From Bacillota bacterium (GTDB lineage: Bacteria; Bacillota_I; Bacilli_A; RF39; UBA660): a stretch of 64,000 nt of DNA. The stretch lies in contig SVAU01000004.1 of the NCBI GenBank assembly GCA_015059245.1, forward strand, positions 62,001 to 126,000, written 5' to 3'. Positions 36,494 to 43,469 of this stretch are shown piece after piece. The position numbers and the translations under genes were made by a program. The notes beneath the pieces were generated by a model. It did no database searches. It was given only the letters and a program-made list of their open reading frames with translations, and had not been told where the DNA came from. Position 1 is the stretch's first letter. The number at the start of each line of letters is the position of its first letter.

Positions 36494-38840
36494 AATTATT
36501 ACCCTTATCATTAGATTTTAATCCTAGAGCAGCTAAGAACGCATCGTCACTTGCTCCTCCAAAACTTGATGATGTATCAGCAGTATTAGTACCACCATTA
36601 TTTGATGTTCCACCAATGTTTACAGAGCCATCAGGGTTAAATGAAACACCACCATCATTAGTACCAGTATTACCAGTATTTCCAGTGTCACCAGTAGAAG
36701 TTCCACCTATATTAACAGTACCATCAGGATTGAATGATACATTACCATCATTTGTATTAGTATTACCAGTAGTTGAATCTGGAGTACCAGCTTCAGGTGT
36801 AGGATCTACTACCATTCCACCTTCAGTTTGACCACTTTCTTCATCAGAAATAACTTTACTTAAGTAATATTCTTCACAAGCTTTATCAAATTCTGTTCTA
36901 GTCTTTTGATAACTATCTTTAGCAGTATTAGCATCTTCTATAGCTTTATTAGCAGCTTCTGCACTAGTATTGTATTTAGCAATAGCTTCGTCATATTCTT
37001 TAGCTGCATCTTCAGACCATTTAGAAGTATCTGTACCATATTCTTTTTCATATTTTTCTTTAATAGCATCAACCGCTTGTTTATTAACTTGAGCTTCATC
37101 TAATAACTTATTAGCATCATCTACTTTAGTTCTATATTCAGTTTCTAAAGTATCAAGTTCATCTTCCATCTTACATAAATCTTCATTATCAGAGTTTAAA
37201 TGTAATGAACGTAATGGTTTCTTATTATCAGCTAACTCATCAGTAGATGGGTTATTAGAGTATGATGATTTAAATCCTTCAACTCCATCAGCTTTAGCCA
37301 TTGCTTCAGCTTTTTCAGCAATAATTTGTCTTGTATTTCCATCTAAGAATGCATTAACAGTCATTTGCTTACTAGCTAAGATTGTAGCAATTTCAGCAGT
37401 ACCATAACCAAATTCTTGTAATTGTTTAGTTAATGAAGTGAAGTCTCCTGAAGCATACATTGCTTCAACATCATCCATAATTTGTAATCTGAATTTTTCA
37501 ATTTCTTCCATTCCAGTTTCAAATTGATATTCTTCCATAGCTAACTTATCGTAATCAACTTTTCCATCAGGAGTAAGAACACCTAAGTCAACTTCAACAT
37601 CACCATCAATTGGAACATCAGTTTCAATTATTGGATCAATTTCTATATCATTTCCACCTGTTGGATCTGGAGTTGTTGGATTTGAAGGTGTAGGAGTATA
37701 TCCTCCAGGACCAGGACCAGGGCCAGGTGCAGTTGTACCAGGTCCAGGACCAGGTGCAGTTGTACCAGGAGCAGTAGTTCCAGGAGAAGTTGTACCAGGA
37801 CCAGTTTGTCCAGGAACACCATCACCTATCTTACCAATAAATGATGCACCAACTAAACCAGCGAATAAAGGATTAATTCCTAATGCAGCAACATCTCCTA
37901 ATGCAGCTTGTAGTTCAGATTCATCTAAACCAGTTGCAGCACTAGCAGCACCGTAAGCTGCTTTTTCATCTGGAGTATAAGATGGTAAAATTAAATTTAT
38001 CATTTCAGATGTATATAAATCACTCTTAATAGTATCAGCCATAAATGCATTTGCATTAGTAACTAATCCTAAGTAATCAATTTCATATCCATAAGTTCTA
38101 TGTAAGTAATCAGCAGCAATCATTGAACTTGTTACAGTATATGCATAAGTATAGAACGCACTCATTGCTTCAGAAGTATCCATAGTGATTGTTTCACCAT
38201 CAATAACAACTTCAGTTTCAATACCTACGATAGTAGTACCATCAGCACCACCAGTTCTAACACTTAAACCATATGTATCAGCAGCATCATCAAAATCAGC
38301 TCCAGAAACATTAAATTCGTTAACTTTAGATTTTATCTTTTCTAAATTAATTTCAACATTATAGAACTTAGTAGCAATATTAGCTATACGAATATAGTTA
38401 TCGTCACTACCTATCATACAATTATATAGTAGTTGTTCAAATACTTCTTTAGAAGCAGTAATCCAGTTTGGTTCTTTAGAAGTCATTTGTTTAATACCTC
38501 TACCAATACCAAATATAGCACCTAAAGCCGCAATAGCCAAAGCAACCCATCCAACAGGACCAATTGCAACAGCACCAACTACACCAGCAGCAATAGTAGC
38601 AGCAGTACCAGCACCTCCAGCAACAGAAGCAACAACTGTAATACCGCCCTTCCAACGACGCCAGTTACTAATAGCATCCTCATATAAACTATCTAAATAA
38701 CCACTAGCAACAATGTTGTTATACAAGTTATCGAAATTAGTACCCCAACAGTTTTCAGCAGCTTCTAGGGATTCATATGCTTTTTGAATATTCGATTCAA
38801 TATCAGCAAATTCTTCGTAATTCATTTTTACTATAGCCAT
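36492..38840 (-). CDS. Cassette E large type VII protein (782 aa), candidate substrate
   Basis: Not assigned to a known family. Residues 1-65 are helical and WXG-like (ENCWGTNFDNLYNNIVASGY), about 65-115 a Gly/Ala-rich hydrophobic hairpin (glycine-zipper-like), about 115-335 helical, about 338-400 a Gly/Pro/Thr linker, about 400-630 a second helical region, and about 640-782 a Gly/Asn/Thr tail with two copies of VSFNPDGTVNIGG. The second helical region resembles the free 194-aa protein at 42441. It may be a secreted pore-forming or structural protein. GGAGG precedes the ATG. Confidence 0.75.
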   Translation of the reverse strand: MAIVKMNYEEFADIESNIQKAYESLEAAENCWGTNFDNLYNNIVASGYLDSLYEDAISNWRRWKGGITVVASVAGGAGTAATIAAGVVGAVAIGPVGWVALAIAALGAIFGIGRGIKQMTSKEPNWITASKEVFEQLLYNCMIGSDDNYIRIANIATKFYNVEINLEKIKSKVNEFNVSGADFDDAADTYGLSVRTGGADGTTIVGIETEVVIDGETITMDTSEAMSAFYTYAYTVTSSMIAADYLHRTYGYEIDYLGLVTNANAFMADTIKSDLYTSEMINLILPSYTPDEKAAYGAASAATGLDESELQAALGDVAALGINPLFAGLVGASFIGKIGDGVPGQTGPGTTSPGTTAPGTTAPGPGPGTTAPGPGPGPGGYTPTPSNPTTPDPTGGNDIEIDPIIETDVPIDGDVEVDLGVLTPDGKVDYDKLAMEEYQFETGMEEIEKFRLQIMDDVEAMYASGDFTSLTKQLQEFGYGTAEIATILASKQMTVNAFLDGNTRQIIAEKAEAMAKADGVEGFKSSYSNNPSTDELADNKKPLRSLHLNSDNEDLCKMEDELDTLETEYRTKVDDANKLLDEAQVNKQAVDAIKEKYEKEYGTDTSKWSEDAAKEYDEAIAKYNTSAEAANKAIEDANTAKDSYQKTRTEFDKACEEYYLSKVISDEESGQTEGGMVVDPTPEAGTPDSTTGNTNTNDGNVSFNPDGTVNIGGTSTGDTGNTGNTGTNDGGVSFNPDGSVNIGGTSNNGGTNTADTSSSFGGASDDAFLAALGLKSNDKGNN

Positions 38841-38855
38841 ATTTCATCATCCTCC

Positions 38856-39254
38856 CTAATTCTTCTTAGATTCATGTCTAGCCAATTTACGACCAATCCA
38901 GTAACCAAAGTTACCATCTAATTCAGCATTAACATTATCAATATCTGTCATAATAGCAGAGTGTAAAACATTTAGACTATCTTTTAACTCATTAACATCT
39001 TTTTCCATTTCAGTATATAACTTACCTAAATCACTTACTGTAGCAGCACCTTCAAAATAAAATGCATTAGTATTTGAAGTAGCAACTTTCAAATGCATTA
39101 ACATTTCATCTAAGTTACCTGCAATAGCAGCAGTACTTGTATTATTACCTTTTAAGAAATCGAACTCAGCTCTAATATCATCACCAAGTACATAATATTC
39201 AAATCCTGATTTATCACCACAGGAATAAGTATAAGTAGTAGTATCTTCAGCCAT
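38856..39254 (-). CDS. Cassette E third-position helical protein (132 aa)
   Basis: Unrecognised. After a short N-terminal stretch with one Cys it is two long helices (about 45-65 and 75-110) with an acidic middle, a layout like the 71-aa (50723) and 104-aa (58406) proteins that take the same place in cassettes C and B. It ends GNFGYWIGRKLARHESKKN. Lies 13 bases after the 461-aa gene and 15 before the 782-aa gene. Probably a small chaperone or co-secreted helper of the large protein. Confidence 0.7.
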   Translation of the reverse strand: MAEDTTTYTYSCGDKSGFEYYVLGDDIRAEFDFLKGNNTSTAAIAGNLDEMLMHLKVATSNTNAFYFEGAATVSDLGKLYTEMEKDVNELKDSLNVLHSAIMTDIDNVNAELDGNFGYWIGRKLARHESKKN

Positions 39255-39267
39255 GTTTCACACCTCC

Positions 39268-40653
39268 TTAATTATGTAACAAATCCATATTAGCATCTAT
39301 ATTATCAACGTAAACATTATTGTCTCTAGCATAGAATGCATATGTCATTGAATCAGCTTGACCAAGATTTGTAGAACCAGCGTATAACACTGTTTGATCA
39401 TCTGTATTATCTAAAGTAGCATTTACTACATTGCCACCTGTATTAATTGTAACTTTTTGCATCTTTCCATTAGCATCTTGATATAGTAAGTTACCTTTAT
39501 CATCAGCTACCATATTAGTACCATTTGGAGCTTGTGCAAAGAATGTATATTGTTTATCATCAACTTGAATTGTATCTCCAGCAGCTAATGTAGTGTAATA
39601 ACTACCAGTTGCATTTGGATCATTGAACGAACTACCAATAGCAACACCCTCAGCTAATGTATTAGAACCAGCAGTTATGATTCCAGTAGTTGCCACTTTA
39701 GCAGCATCTAAACCAGCAACAGTGAAACTTTCTCTTAGTACTCCAGTTGCAGCTGCATTATGAGTAGCGTTTTTACCAAGTTGTCCCATAAATGCCCAAC
39801 CTCTACCAGCTTTATTAGATGTATTAGCAATCCATTGAGTAACTTTATTAGTAGTTGAACCATTACCAATTTGCCATCCATTACCAGTAGTAGTCATAGT
39901 ATGACGTAAACCTTGTCCTTGCTTAACTGCTCCAGAAGCACGAGCACCAGGTGCGTTATTATTATAAACATAAGATGTTTTTCCACCTTTAGTAACTGTT
40001 TTAAATCCATTTGCTGAAGCAGAACTAGCAACAGGAGTAACCATTGCAGACGCAGCTTTAATTTGTGGTACTAACGCTTTAACAGTCTTAATACCACCTA
40101 CAACAGATAGAACATCTAATCCAAGTTCTACGCCTTCCCAGAAGTCTTGTTGTTTTAAATAAGAAACCATTCCTGTATCGATATATGTAGCTCCAGTTAA
40201 TTGATGGAATTCAGAAACAGCTGCCAATTGAGCAATATCTTGTTCACTTAATGCATCAGCATAAACTGAAGTAGTAATGAAACTATCTTGTATTCCTCCA
40301 CTTGCCCATCCTAATGGACTAGAAGTTTGAATTCCTTTAACTTGTTGTTCAAATTGTGAATAGTCACCAGCAGCTTGTGCTACTAAAGTAGACCATGCAC
40401 TGAAATTTTCTACAAAATTAGGAAAATTAGCTGATGTATTTTCCCAGTTTAATAGCATTTGTTGTCCTAATTCACCAAATATGGCCATTTCATTTTCACC
40501 AACAACGCCATGTACTACATCAGTATAATCTAAGTTGATTTTTTCAAGTATACCTGCTATTGAAGTTGGATCGGATTTATCGCCTGTTATAGTGTTCATT
40601 TTGTTGTATAAATTAGAAATCTCTGTGTAATCAAACACTCTACTATTTGACAT
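39268..40653 (-). CDS. Cassette E partner-WXG fusion protein (461 aa)
   Basis: Residues 1-110 carry the second-family (partner) hairpin: QQMLLNWENTSANFPNFVEN, then a Trp and YSQFEQQ, as in the partners of the other cassettes. Residues about 170-215 are a hydrophobic Val/Ala-rich stretch, followed by a Gly/Asn/Thr-rich, low-charge region with about 250 residues of predicted beta structure (TKGGKTSYVYNNN; YTFFAQAPNGTN; NNVYVDNIDAN). This is a T7-type N-terminal signal fused to an exported domain I cannot name. GAGGA lies before the ATG. Confidence 0.75.
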   Translation of the reverse strand: MSNSRVFDYTEISNLYNKMNTITGDKSDPTSIAGILEKINLDYTDVVHGVVGENEMAIFGELGQQMLLNWENTSANFPNFVENFSAWSTLVAQAAGDYSQFEQQVKGIQTSSPLGWASGGIQDSFITTSVYADALSEQDIAQLAAVSEFHQLTGATYIDTGMVSYLKQQDFWEGVELGLDVLSVVGGIKTVKALVPQIKAASAMVTPVASSASANGFKTVTKGGKTSYVYNNNAPGARASGAVKQGQGLRHTMTTTGNGWQIGNGSTTNKVTQWIANTSNKAGRGWAFMGQLGKNATHNAAATGVLRESFTVAGLDAAKVATTGIITAGSNTLAEGVAIGSSFNDPNATGSYYTTLAAGDTIQVDDKQYTFFAQAPNGTNMVADDKGNLLYQDANGKMQKVTINTGGNVVNATLDNTDDQTVLYAGSTNLGQADSMTYAFYARDNNVYVDNIDANMDLLHN

Positions 40654-40722
40654 ATATTTTTCCTCCTCAAATATTATATATATTAATTAAAACCAAAAAT
40701 TAATAACCCCTAAAATGTAACA

Positions 40723-41079
40723 TTACACAGTTGTAATATTGTTAACAATAGTAACTAATTCATTAGCTAATGTTTCAGTATTTGCTGCAATAGTTTCAAA
40801 TTGAGTACCGAACATTCTAATACCATCTGAAAAATCTTGTAATGCAGGATCGTATTTTTTTGCACTTTCTTGGAATAAGTCGTAGTCTTCACCTTTCCAA
40901 TAAGTTCCCATATCACCTATTGTAGTATACATATCATTTTTTCTAGCATCGAATGCATTTGCAGCATCCATTAAAGCTTGAGATAAAGTAATTTGGTTAT
41001 CGCTATTAGCAACAAAATCCCAATTACCACATTTTCCTCCAGCCATGCCTCTAGAAACAGTTAACGAAGTATTTCCCAT
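40723..41079 (-). CDS. Cassette E WXG100-like protein
   Basis: A 118-residue protein, longer than standard because of a 30-residue N-terminal extension (SLTVSRGMAGGKCGNWDF). The hairpin turn is YWKGEDYDLF (WxG), flanked by two long helices. The family forms helical-hairpin dimers exported by type VII systems. The ATG at 41079 has AAGGTG eight bases upstream; a GTG three codons earlier lacks spacing. It is separated from cassette D by two strong inverted repeats. Confidence 0.85.
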   Translation of the reverse strand: MGNTSLTVSRGMAGGKCGNWDFVANSDNQITLSQALMDAANAFDARKNDMYTTIGDMGTYWKGEDYDLFQESAKKYDPALQDFSDGIRMFGTQFETIAANTETLANELVTIVNNITTV

Positions 41080-41112
41080 ATATATCACACCTTTTCTAAC
41101 TTGTATAAATAA

Positions 41113-41152
41113 TACATTGTAAATTGCTAATTTCTTAGCAACTTACAATGTA
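41113..41152. repeat. Long inverted repeat between cassettes D and E
   Basis: Arms TACATTGTAA / TTACAATGTA continue, after one unpaired base each, into TTGCTAA / TTAGCAA around a four-base loop, giving a 17-bp hairpin. No T run follows on either strand. It overlaps the next palindrome by four bases. Confidence 0.75.
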
Positions 41153-41174
41153 CTACTTAGCGCTAAGTAGTACA
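41149..41174. repeat. Perfect 26-bp palindrome between cassettes D and E
   Basis: Half-site TGTACTACTTAGC is followed by its exact reverse complement, with no loop. It could be a dimeric protein-binding site or an RNA element; on the minus strand it is followed by the neighbouring hairpin. Confidence 0.75.
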
Positions 41175-41194
41175 TTTTATAGCAATCAAAACAA

Positions 41195-41509
41195 TTAGCT
41201 TGTTCTGATATTTTGGTTGCTTTGTTCGAATGCTTGATAATCATCACAAGTAGCTTTAGCTACATCAAGAAGATTAATACATTTTTGGAAACTTGCAACT
41301 AATCCTGGATACATATCATTCCATGCATTCATTTTTGAACTAGCCCAAGCAGCGTTTTCAGCATATGCTAAGTCTTGTGATAAAGTGTTATTACTTGAAT
41401 TGATAACACCACCAATAGTACCAGCATCAGTATCTGATAAAGCACCTACAGCATCCTTTATATTTGTATAATAAGTATTAAAATCAACATAATTAAACTT
41501 TGTTGCCAT
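41195..41509 (-). CDS. Cassette D partner WXG-like protein (104 aa)
   Basis: A 104-residue all-helical hairpin. In place of WxG it has the second-family signature MNAWNDMYPGLVASF followed about 20 residues on by YQAFEQS, matching the partner proteins of the other cassettes. N-terminus starts MATKFNYVDFNTYYTNI. Directly follows the 101-aa WXG100 gene and probably forms a heterodimer with it. GAAAGAGGTG precedes the ATG. Confidence 0.8.
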   Translation of the reverse strand: MATKFNYVDFNTYYTNIKDAVGALSDTDAGTIGGVINSSNNTLSQDLAYAENAAWASSKMNAWNDMYPGLVASFQKCINLLDVAKATCDDYQAFEQSNQNIRTS

Positions 41510-41552
41510 TTTAAATTCACCTCTTTCGTAAACCTTATATTTTAATTAATGA

Positions 41553-41858
41553 CTATAAGCTAGAAGATCTAGAAGTAGATGATTCATAAACAGAATCATA
41601 ATTACCCGCAGTTGTTTCTAAGTCTTTAGCAACGTCATGTAAGAATTGAGAAGCTTTGTCTAAGTTAGCTTTAAATTCTTTTGCAGCAGTGTTGAATGCT
41701 ACTGAGTCATCTCCTGACCATACGCTTTCATCAGTAATTGAAGTAGTATTTGAGTCAAATGTAGAAATTAATGAATCAAAACTTCCCGCTTTTCCTTCAA
41801 GATTACTTGCTAATTGGTGTAGACCTTCAGCATCCATAATTAATGTACTATTTCCCAT
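41553..41858 (-). CDS. Cassette D WXG100 protein (EsxA-like)
   Basis: A 101-residue protein of canonical WXG100 length, with VWSGDDSVAFNTAAKEF at the turn and a C-terminal tail rich in Ser. The ATG at 41858 is chosen because GGAGGTG lies just upstream; the longer frame to 41936 has a hydrophobic N-terminus unlike the family. First gene of the D/E unit. Of the five WXG proteins here it looks most like the standard secreted EsxA. Confidence 0.88.
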   Translation of the reverse strand: MGNSTLIMDAEGLHQLASNLEGKAGSFDSLISTFDSNTTSITDESVWSGDDSVAFNTAAKEFKANLDKASQFLHDVAKDLETTAGNYDSVYESSTSRSSSL

Positions 41859-41978
41859 AATTGCACCTCCATTCAAAATTACCTGATTATAAGAATATAC
41901 ATTTTGCAATATAAAGAATACAATGCTTGTTACCAAACACCCCTACCTTTATCTTTTCATCATACCCTTATATCTACA

Positions 41979-42007
41979 ATTATATAAGAAAAACCCTAAT
42001 TAATCAA
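41979..42007 (-). promoter_or_regulatory. Promoter of cassettes D and E
   Basis: Minus-strand TTGATT (42002-42007), 17-base spacer, TATAAT (41979-41984). The leader to the first gene is about 110 bases. Confidence 0.7.
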
Positions 42008-42024
42008 TGAAAAAATAGTCAAAA

Positions 42025-42050
42025 CAAAAAAGATTGTAAAACAATCTTTT
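42025..42050 (-). terminator. Terminator of the esaB unit
   Basis: Stem AAAAGATTGT / ACAATCTTTT, AAA loop, then a minus-strand T-rich stretch. Confidence 0.8.
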
Positions 42051-42414
42051 AATTTTGTTCAGTTACTGGAACAAATGAAGATGGTGCTTGTTGCATTTCT
42101 GCTTGAGGAGCAGTTTGAACAGGTTGTACTGGTTCTTCATTTTCAATAGAAGCAACGATTTTATTTAATTTATCTTTAAATACTCTTTCTTCTTCATCTT
42201 CAAAACCTAAAAAGAATATTTTTTCTATTTGATTATGATCAAATAAACATACTTGATTTGAACTTAAGTATCCTTCTGGATAAACACATCCACTATAATC
42301 ATAGATTTTTTCTTGATTTTCTTGAGCAATAGAACAGAAACCTGTAATCATCGCTCTCTTCTTTCCACCCTTTAATAATACAACTGTTCCGATTGGTAAA
42401 AATTTTTCTCTCAT
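42049..42414 (-). CDS. DUF4176 protein, copy 3
   Basis: A 121-residue protein: FLPIGTVVLLKGGKKRAMIT, YDYSGCVYPEG and LFDHNQIEKIFFLGFEDEEE give the DUF4176 pattern, followed by a Glu/Gln/Pro-rich tail (PVQPVQTAPQAEMQQAPSS). The ATG at 42414 is nine bases after GGAGG. Last gene of the esaB unit, so DUF4176 genes close two of the type VII transcripts. Confidence 0.8.
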   Translation of the reverse strand: MREKFLPIGTVVLLKGGKKRAMITGFCSIAQENQEKIYDYSGCVYPEGYLSSNQVCLFDHNQIEKIFFLGFEDEEERVFKDKLNKIVASIENEEPVQPVQTAPQAEMQQAPSSFVPVTEQN

Positions 42415-42440
42415 TTTATTCATCCTCCATTTATTCTATT

Positions 42441-43025
42441 CTAACTCGCTTCCAAAACGACGTCATTGTTAATTATATTAACTTCTTTATTTTTACTTCT
42501 AACTTTAGCAAGTTCTTGTCTTGCTTCGTTAGATTCTTGAACATCTTTATTAGCTTGTTCAACTAATCTATTATAAACTTTAATAGCCTCATTCATTTCA
42601 TGAACACTATCTTCTCCCCAATCATTAGAATTGTAACCATACTTTGATTCAATTAATAATTTTAAAGCATTCATTATCTTATAAGACTCATTAGCTGCTT
42701 CTATAGATTGATTAGCTCTATCAACAGCATCTATATAATCTTTTCTTGCTTTTTCAATATCTAAATCGATATCGATTTCAGTTACTACATCACTTTCTAA
42801 AACCATAGTTTCAAAAGAATTCATAAACAAAGCAAGCATTAAATCTTTATTCATAAGTATAGATAAAACTTCATTTTCATCATAACCCATTTCAGTTAGT
42901 TTACTCATGAAATATTCCCTATCCTCAAAACTATATATCTTATTAAACTCTTCAAAGTCAGCGATTCTACATTCAGCCATCTCAACTGCTTGTGAATACT
43001 GTTCAAAGAAATTTGTTTCCTTCAC
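42441..43025 (-). CDS. Helical protein (194 aa) sharing a domain with the 782-aa protein
   Basis: Unnamed. Residues about 40-70 (MGYDENEVLSILMNKDLMLA) and about 95-180 (a long helix pair with SKYGYNSNDWGEDSVHEMNE) match in order and spacing GYGTAEIATILASKQMTVNA and EYGTDTSKWSEDAAKEYDEA of the cassette-E large protein. GTG start with AAGGGTGAT just upstream. It sits between esaB and a DUF4176 gene. It may be a chaperone or immunity-like mimic of the exported domain, which is inference. Confidence 0.75.
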   Translation of the reverse strand: MKETNFFEQYSQAVEMAECRIADFEEFNKIYSFEDREYFMSKLTEMGYDENEVLSILMNKDLMLALFMNSFETMVLESDVVTEIDIDLDIEKARKDYIDAVDRANQSIEAANESYKIMNALKLLIESKYGYNSNDWGEDSVHEMNEAIKVYNRLVEQANKDVQESNEARQELAKVRSKNKEVNIINNDVVLEAS

Positions 43026-43052
43026 AAGATCACCCTTTCAAGAAAACAATCA

Positions 43053-43313
43053 CTAAAGTAATATTAACTTAGCTCCATTAAGGATATTGTTTTCTAAGAA
43101 ATTCTTATCTAAGTCATAAACCATTCCAGAATCAGCATTAATTAAAGATAAATGCTCAGACATTAAAAAACTACCATCTGTCATTTCATTAATTGCTTTA
43201 TTAAGTAGATAAATAACTTCCAGTGTCTTTTTATTAATTGGAATTAAAACATTATATCTTTCTTCAATTCCAGGAACAATTAAATCTACACAAACCTTAT
43301 TAGCGTTATTCAT
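43053..43313 (-). CDS. esaB: EsaB/YukD ubiquitin-like protein
   Basis: An 86-residue beta-grasp protein of EsaB/YukD length: the N-terminal strand VCVDLIVPGIEERYNVLIPI, then the helix, and a C-terminal end with GMVYDLDKNFLENNILNGAK, matching the ubiquitin-like YukD family. EsaB is a cytosolic, conserved factor of Firmicutes type VII secretion. GGAGG lies before the ATG and inside the end of a 15-codon leader frame. Confidence 0.85.
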   Translation of the reverse strand: MNNANKVCVDLIVPGIEERYNVLIPINKKTLEVIYLLNKAINEMTDGSFLMSEHLSLINADSGMVYDLDKNFLENNILNGAKLILL

Positions 43314-43316
43314 AAA

Positions 43317-43364
43317 TTACCTCCAATAATTATAAGTAGATTTAAGAACATTACTAGTAGACAT
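43317..43364 (-). CDS. Candidate 15-aa leader peptide of esaB
   Basis: ATG preceded by GAGGGG six bases upstream; encodes MSTSNVLKSTYNYWR and stops three bases before the esaB ATG, with the esaB ribosome binding site inside its last two codons. Translation of this frame would directly affect esaB initiation. Could be chance, since TGGAGGTAA often reads as Trp-Arg-stop. Confidence 0.4.
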   Translation of the reverse strand: MSTSNVLKSTYNYWR

Positions 43365-43400
43365 AGATAACCCCTCTATTGTAAATATTCTTATATAACA

Positions 43401-43429
43401 ATAATACTCTAAAAACAAGCTGAAGTCAA
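43401..43429 (-). promoter_or_regulatory. esaB unit sigma-A promoter
   Basis: Minus-strand TTGACT (43424-43429), 17-base spacer, TATTAT (43401-43406). Confidence 0.75.
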
Positions 43430-43439
43430 CGGAAGAATG

Positions 43440-43466
43440 AAAAAAGAAACACTAGTTAGTGTTCCT
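43440..43466 (-). terminator. essC terminator
   Basis: Stem GGAACACTA / TAGTGTTTC and T6 on the minus strand. Confidence 0.75.
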
Positions 43467-43469
43467 TTT

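Noticed and set aside
41937..42048. Short MYILIIR frame before the 101-aa WXG100 gene as a leader peptide
   Set aside because: It has only seven codons and no ribosome binding site upstream.
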